A DNA stretch of 64,000 nt from Paraburkholderia sp. BL23I1N1 (GTDB lineage: Bacteria; Pseudomonadota; Gammaproteobacteria; Burkholderiales; Burkholderiaceae): assembly GCF_003610295.1 (NCBI RefSeq), contig NZ_RAPV01000002.1, positions 1,302,001-1,366,000 on the forward strand, given 5' to 3'. Position numbers and translations under genes: made by a program. Positions 59,500-64,000 of this stretch are shown here, one piece after another. Under the pieces are notes generated by a model. It was not told the DNA's origin and made no database searches. It saw only the letters and a list, made by a program, of their open reading frames with translations. Every line of letters starts with the position of its first letter. Positions within the stretch are counted from its first letter, which is position 1.

Positions 59500-60567
59500 A
59501 TGAAACCAGTGGATAGACGTAGCGGCGAGACAATTTTGTCCGTGGTAATTCCAGCCTTCAACGTCGAGCACTACATCGGCGTAGCACTCAAATCGGTCCT
59601 CACTCAACCCAGATCAGAAGAGATCGAGTTGATTGTGGTCGACGATGGGTCGACGGATGGCACGCTGAATGAAATCCTTCAGGTCAAGGAAGGCGCGGGC
59701 GGACACAAGATCACAGTGATTCATCAGGAGAACCAGGGCGTCAGCGCCGCTCGCAATGCAGGCATCGCACGTGCGAAATCCCGCTATATCGGTTTTCTCG
59801 ATTCCGACGACGAATTCGCGGCGAATTTCTCGGACGTCATCATGCCGTTGCTCGATGCAGACATGGCGGACATCATTGAATTCAATGTCGGTATAGTGGA
59901 TTCGACAGGACGCATCGTCAGCGAGCTGCGAATGGTGGACGATGCCACCTTGGGCCTACGCACCAACAGTACGGCCATGCTGTTGGAGTTCGCACGCATT
60001 TGCCAGGTGCATTCCGGCGCGCGTGTCTATCGCCGTGAGTTGTGGGACGGTATCGAGTTTCCTGTCGGCCGTGTGTATGAAGACTGCTTTGCCATTCCGC
60101 TGGTGTATAAGCGCGCTCGGACGCTGTACGGCATTCGTGATCAGCTCTACTACTATCGCCGGCGTGCTGGGAGCATTACGCAGACAACAACGCTATGGTC
60201 AGTCCAATGCGTTGCTCACTTTGCGGCGGACGCGCTTGAGAAGAGCGAGAGGGAAGATGAAAGAGTTTATTGGCTCGCGCTCTTCAATAAATTTTTCGCT
60301 AACCAGTGCTTTTTGACTTCCCGTGTCGACGCGTCCGTGCTTCCCGAAGCAATGACGCTTGTCGAGGCGACGGCAGCGAAGTATCGAACCTTCGCCAAAA
60401 AGCACCGGGAGCAGTTGCCTGCGTTGCGCTTTCGCACACAGATATCGGTCAACCGTCGCGTGTTTCAGGTGAAGGGGTTGATCAAGCGCACGCTGGGCCT
60501 GGAACTGCGGCCTCCCGTAGCAGCCCCGCGCCGTGTCGATTCTCGTGGATTGGACAACCATCCTTGA
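59500..60567 (+). CDS. Family 2 glycosyltransferase
   Basis: The 355-residue transferase shows LSVVIPAFNVEHYIGVALKS, ELIVVDDGSTDGTLNEIL, QGVSAARNAGIARAKSRYIG and FLDSDDEF, the full GT2 signature. The C-terminus is basic. It is the first gene of a rightward operon with the formamidase-like, polymerase-like and second glycosidase-like genes, probably making an exopolysaccharide. Confidence 0.9.
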   Translation: MKPVDRRSGETILSVVIPAFNVEHYIGVALKSVLTQPRSEEIELIVVDDGSTDGTLNEILQVKEGAGGHKITVIHQENQGVSAARNAGIARAKSRYIGFLDSDDEFAANFSDVIMPLLDADMADIIEFNVGIVDSTGRIVSELRMVDDATLGLRTNSTAMLLEFARICQVHSGARVYRRELWDGIEFPVGRVYEDCFAIPLVYKRARTLYGIRDQLYYYRRRAGSITQTTTLWSVQCVAHFAADALEKSEREDERVYWLALFNKFFANQCFLTSRVDASVLPEAMTLVEATAAKYRTFAKKHREQLPALRFRTQISVNRRVFQVKGLIKRTLGLELRPPVAAPRRVDSRGLDNHP

Positions 60568-60606
60568 GCCGGCAACCGACAAGTGACTTTTCGAGGCGCA
60601 CGAGGC

Positions 60607-62109
60607 ATGCAACTCTATCCACTTCATACATCTTTCACAGCCGGCGAGCATCTTGACCTGGCGGTGCAGCCGCGCTGCAGGTTCTCGATCGCGATCTATC
60701 AGCAGCAGAATGAAGAATCGTTGATCAGCGTAGGCGGGGTGATTGCGACCGGCACGCGGGATGTGACGGCGACGCTGATCGACGGTAAGTATGTGTTTGA
60801 GTCGTCGCGCGAGCGCAAGCCGGTTCGATTCGACAGCGATTGGAACTGGTCGACGATTACCGTGAAGCCGGAGACGGAAGAACTGGAAAGCGGTGCTTAT
60901 GCAGCGATTGCTTACGAGGTCGGGCCGAACGGTGAACCGCTGACGGACCTGGGGCGCCGTTGCGCGGCACGTTTGCCGGTCTACGCCGGGCCGCCGGACA
61001 GCGACAGCATGGCGCTCATTGTCATCCGGCCGCGTTCACCGGCCGCATCCATCGCATACGTGGTGCCGATCGCCACCTATCATGCCTACAACTCGATTGG
61101 CGGTGGCTGCTTTTACGGCGATCCCATTTATCGCACACACCCGGCGCTGAAGGTGAGCCTTCTCCGGCCGGGCGGCGGGCTCGGTATTCAGATCGGCCAT
61201 GCCGAAGATCCGTATGACAGGCGCTCCCCCCGGCAGCATTTCACGCACTGGGACGCGAAGTTTATCCGCTGGCTACGCGATCGTCACTTCGCATGCGACT
61301 TCTACACCGACGTGGACCTGCATCGTGGGACAGACCTCGATCTGACCCAATACCGTTGCATGCTGAGCGTCGGTCACCACGAGTACTGGAGTCAGCAGAT
61401 GCGCGACCACGTCGCGCGCTTCATTGCCGGCGGGGGCAATCTGGCGGTGTTCAGCGGGAATACCTGCTACCGGCCGATCGATTTCGGTGCGAACGAGGAT
61501 CCGCAGACCATCAAGGAAATGAATCGACTCGGCGACTCCTGGCCGGACTTCAATGAAAGCGATCTGATCGGCTTAAGTTACGGCTATGGTGGGGGAACGT
61601 ACGGTGTCTGGGGCCGGTTCAGACGAAAATGGGTGAAAACCGGGCGCGAACCGATCGGCTTCACCGTACAACGTGCAGACCATTGGGCATTCGCCGGCAC
61701 CCACCTCAAAGACGGGCAGACCTTCGGCGCGGAAGATCATCTGGTCGGCTATGAAGCCGACGGCGTGCCGCCGGATTCGAACGGGTTCACGACGCTTGCC
61801 AATACGGCGAGCCTCGTAGGCTGGGAAGTCGGCGGCGCCGGTGCGATGGGTACGTTTAAGGCGGATCTGGGTGGCGGCTCGAATCAAGGGATGGTGTTCA
61901 ATTGCGGCACGACAGATTGGCCGCGGATTCTAGGCGATAGCGGCGCGAGCAGTCACGCCATTGTTTCGCAGATTACCGACAACGTGATTCGGAAATTCTC
62001 AGTTGTTGCCGACTCTGATGCATCACGGGAAAACCTGGCACGGGATGATCCATTCGCGTCGTCCGGACGTGACGAAAATCGCGTGCCAATCGACGCTGGG
62101 AACGCATGA
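60607..62109 (+). CDS. Protein resembling N,N-dimethylformamidase large subunit C-terminal domain
   Basis: The 500-residue protein begins with a beta-rich domain (about 1-130), followed by a region with YVVPIATYHAYNSIGGGCFY, DYRR-type DRRSPRQHF, FACDFYTDVDLH, LSVGHHEYWSQQMRDHVARF and GGNLAVFSGNTCYRPI. The second part resembles the C-terminal domain of the N,N-dimethylformamidase large subunit, whose homologues occur in glycan loci with unknown function. No signal peptide. Position in an exopolysaccharide operon suggests action on a sugar N-formyl or N-acyl group; this is inference. GTG at 60583 is an alternative start. Overlaps the next gene by ATGA. Confidence 0.72.
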   Translation: MQLYPLHTSFTAGEHLDLAVQPRCRFSIAIYQQQNEESLISVGGVIATGTRDVTATLIDGKYVFESSRERKPVRFDSDWNWSTITVKPETEELESGAYAAIAYEVGPNGEPLTDLGRRCAARLPVYAGPPDSDSMALIVIRPRSPAASIAYVVPIATYHAYNSIGGGCFYGDPIYRTHPALKVSLLRPGGGLGIQIGHAEDPYDRRSPRQHFTHWDAKFIRWLRDRHFACDFYTDVDLHRGTDLDLTQYRCMLSVGHHEYWSQQMRDHVARFIAGGGNLAVFSGNTCYRPIDFGANEDPQTIKEMNRLGDSWPDFNESDLIGLSYGYGGGTYGVWGRFRRKWVKTGREPIGFTVQRADHWAFAGTHLKDGQTFGAEDHLVGYEADGVPPDSNGFTTLANTASLVGWEVGGAGAMGTFKADLGGGSNQGMVFNCGTTDWPRILGDSGASSHAIVSQITDNVIRKFSVVADSDASRENLARDDPFASSGRDENRVPIDAGNA

Positions 62110-63359
62110 TGGGCGGACTCTGGGTACTGACCTTTTTCATCGGAATACTGAGCGATGTCATGTCAGGGGCGATCCGCTATTACACGTCGCTGGCAGGGGC
62201 GCCGCAGGCCATCTATTTGCCTAAGCTGATGATGGCGGCATGCATTGTGCTGATCGTTTCGTATAGACCGAAGGTGAGCCACCTGCTGGTCTTGCTGTAC
62301 CTCGCCATGCAGGCATGCGTATCGCTTTTCAATGGCGTCGGTCCAAGCGCAGTGGCTTTCTGGGCGTGGACCGTCTTACCGATGTTCTTCGCCATATTGG
62401 CGCCGCCCGAAGCGATCGAAATCCTGGGGCGGCCACGCGCCCGGATTGCGCTCGTGGCGGTCGCCGTGGTGTGCATGTTAGGCGTGCTGGTGAATTATGC
62501 CGGCTACTTCACCCCGCTGCCGTGGGTCGGGGCAAGCACGGTGATTGATGGGACGGCGGTACACGTCACGAGCTCGAACTTTGTTGGGGAAACGCCGCGT
62601 TTGCCGGGGTTCGGACGTGACAGCGCTGCTACAGGGTTAATGATCGGTTTGCTGTCGATATGGTTGCTGCCCAGATTCCGCTCGCTCACGTTCGCGTCGA
62701 TGATGCTCGCGGTAGCGGCACTCTCTATCTGGGCAACGACCAACAAGACAGCGCTGGTTGCGCTTGCAATCGTCCTGGGCATAGAGCGGTTCGGGAAACT
62801 GGACACGATCAGGAGAGCCGCCATCTGGGCAGCGGCTTCTGTGCTTCTGTTGCCGCTCGCTTCGTTTGCGATAACGGCGGCGATCAATCACTCGGTGATC
62901 GGCGGCGGCACGCTTTCTTCGTTTCAGGATCGATTCGAGAATACGTGGCCGCTCCTGCTGCAGGGCCTGATTCGGGAAAACATGATCTGGTTCGGAATCG
63001 GTCCGGGCGGGTTTGGCGCGGCGACTACCTACTACCACGGAAACTTTGGTTTCAACGTGGGTTATGCGGACAACGGTGCGTTGTATGTCATCGCGAACTT
63101 TGGCGTACTCGGTGTGATTATCTTCGGGACGCTGTTGTCGAGACTGTTTTTCGTTGGTGAGTCAAAAGATAGATTTGCATGGACCATGTTGTTGTTTCTG
63201 CTGATTAGCGGCATTACCACGGACATCTTCGAATCGCTTGGCTGCCTGCTGTTCTTTGGCGCCGCGGCGAAGTCTCTATGGCTAGACGCGGAAGGGCAGC
63301 GCTTTCGGTTGAATCCCGGTCCTGTGATGTCCGTGAGAGAACGAAAGTCGATGCTGTGA
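62106..63359 (+). CDS. O-antigen polymerase/ligase-like membrane protein
   Basis: The 417-residue protein has about ten to eleven membrane segments and a hydrophilic loop (about 260-330) with HSVIGGGTLSSFQDRFENTW and MIWFGIGPGGFGAATTYYHG, a pattern of the Wzy/WaaL family. It probably polymerises or ligates the exopolysaccharide. Translationally coupled to the preceding gene. Wzy and WaaL cannot be separated on sequence alone. Confidence 0.82.
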   Translation: MMGGLWVLTFFIGILSDVMSGAIRYYTSLAGAPQAIYLPKLMMAACIVLIVSYRPKVSHLLVLLYLAMQACVSLFNGVGPSAVAFWAWTVLPMFFAILAPPEAIEILGRPRARIALVAVAVVCMLGVLVNYAGYFTPLPWVGASTVIDGTAVHVTSSNFVGETPRLPGFGRDSAATGLMIGLLSIWLLPRFRSLTFASMMLAVAALSIWATTNKTALVALAIVLGIERFGKLDTIRRAAIWAAASVLLLPLASFAITAAINHSVIGGGTLSSFQDRFENTWPLLLQGLIRENMIWFGIGPGGFGAATTYYHGNFGFNVGYADNGALYVIANFGVLGVIIFGTLLSRLFFVGESKDRFAWTMLLFLLISGITTDIFESLGCLLFFGAAAKSLWLDAEGQRFRLNPGPVMSVRERKSML

Positions 63360-63438
63360 TGCGGCAATTCAGGAAGCTGCGGAAGATCTGACACTAACGG
63401 TGCGCGGTGTACTAACTGTACCGGCTTGGGGGCAGTAG

Positions 63439-64000
63439 ATGAAGGCTCAGCAAAACTGGGGATTCGGTCGGCTTATTGCCGTCGCAGGGTGCGTGGGCGT
63501 GGTCCTTGCACTGGCGGGGGTGTTCGTCATTCGCGCCTTTGCCATGCCGACAACGCCGATGGTCGTTCTGAACGGATCGACGCAATCCGACGAAGTGCCC
63601 TACGTCGCGCTACCTTCGTTTGCCGAGGCGCGAGCTGATACTGGCGTGGCAATTCACGACATCCAGGATGCGCAATTGCTGGATGCGGTGAGAGACGTGG
63701 GTTTCTCCTTTGTTCGCACGGATCTTTTCTGGGAAGACGTTCAGAAGAATGACGGCTGGCATTTCGGGGACTTCGACACGCTGGTATCCAATCTCGCGCA
63801 GAGAAAGTTGGGAGCGCTTTTTATCCTCGGTTACAAGCATTTTTTGTACAGCCCGGATCAGCCACCAACCACCCCATCTCAGCTTGGAGCGTTCTACACC
63901 TATGTGTATCAGTCCGTGCATCGATACAGCCGGGACAACGTCAGGTACGAGGTGTGGAACGAAGAGAATCACCCGACGTACTGGCTCGCCAAACCGTCTC
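63439..64000 (+). CDS. Membrane-anchored glycosidase-like protein, N-terminal part
   Basis: The first 187 residues are seen; the gene continues past the window. Residues about 10-34 form a membrane anchor. The following region has FVRTDLFWEDVQ and YEVWNEENHPTYW with N174-E175, the acid/base site of clan GH-A (GH39-like, as in PslG of P. aeruginosa). A role in trimming an exopolysaccharide is likely but not shown. It starts 79 bases after the polymerase-like gene. Confidence 0.78.
   Translation, partial: MKAQQNWGFGRLIAVAGCVGVVLALAGVFVIRAFAMPTTPMVVLNGSTQSDEVPYVALPSFAEARADTGVAIHDIQDAQLLDAVRDVGFSFVRTDLFWEDVQKNDGWHFGDFDTLVSNLAQRKLGALFILGYKHFLYSPDQPPTTPSQLGAFYTYVYQSVHRYSRDNVRYEVWNEENHPTYWLAKPS

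Overview
The window looks like chromosome of a Burkholderia-type betaproteobacterium, most likely Paraburkholderia. The base composition is fairly high in G+C. A groES-groEL operon carries a CIRCE element, a yqgE-ruvX-pyrR-pyrB-pyrC' operon is present, and an apaH-like gene sits next to rml genes, where the O-antigen locus lies in several Burkholderia genomes. Genus-level assignment is inference.

Layout. 1-3.2 kb: remnant of a Mu-like transposable phage, with end repeats, a leftward XRE repressor, a palindromic operator and a DDE transposase lacking its C-terminal part. 3.5-14.7 kb: core genes: groES-groEL, a thiD-like kinase, rubredoxin, a degraded ChpA-like protein, yqgE, ruvX, pyrR, pyrB, a pseudo-dihydroorotase, an acyltransferase and an apaH-like phosphatase. 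14.9-49.6 kb: a large O-antigen or surface-glycan locus. It opens rightward with an rmd-like reductase, rmlBACD and a nudix hydrolase. A 24 kb leftward block follows (44.1 to 20.1 kb in reading direction): ddhA-ddhB-ddhC with yerE/yerF-like genes (CDP-yersiniose-type branched sugar), gtrA/gtrB, an acyltransferase, a legionaminic-acid-type set (legB, C, H, I, G, ptmE-like), a large GT-C-like membrane protein, a Wzx-like flippase, a glycosyltransferase and a second acyltransferase. A short rightward operon (44.8-49.6 kb) ends the locus with a glycosyltransferase and wbiG/wbiH/wbiI-like genes that start the lipid-linked glycan. 49.7-54.1 kb: an EamA transporter, a third acyltransferase, an IS5-family element and a second polyprenyl-phosphate sugar transferase. 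54.4-55.9 kb: a chemoreceptor. 56.5-64 kb: a compact, apparently undescribed exopolysaccharide locus behind an AT-rich regulatory region. It has two secreted or anchored glycosidase-like proteins, two GT2 enzymes, a protein resembling the large subunit of N,N-dimethylformamidase and a polymerase/ligase-like membrane protein; the last gene runs off the window.

How the parts work together. The glycan locus could supply dTDP-L-rhamnose, a CDP-linked 4-C-branched 3,6-dideoxyhexose, a nonulosonic acid and a UDP-linked 6-deoxy-HexNAc initiating sugar. It lacks gmd, ddhD, legF and an obvious wzy. Its legG carries a one-base frameshift, so the nonulosonate branch may be broken unless that base is a sequencing error. 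The most unusual items are the yersiniose-type and legionaminate-type branches together in one leftward block, the broken legG, and the exopolysaccharide locus with the formamidase-like protein.
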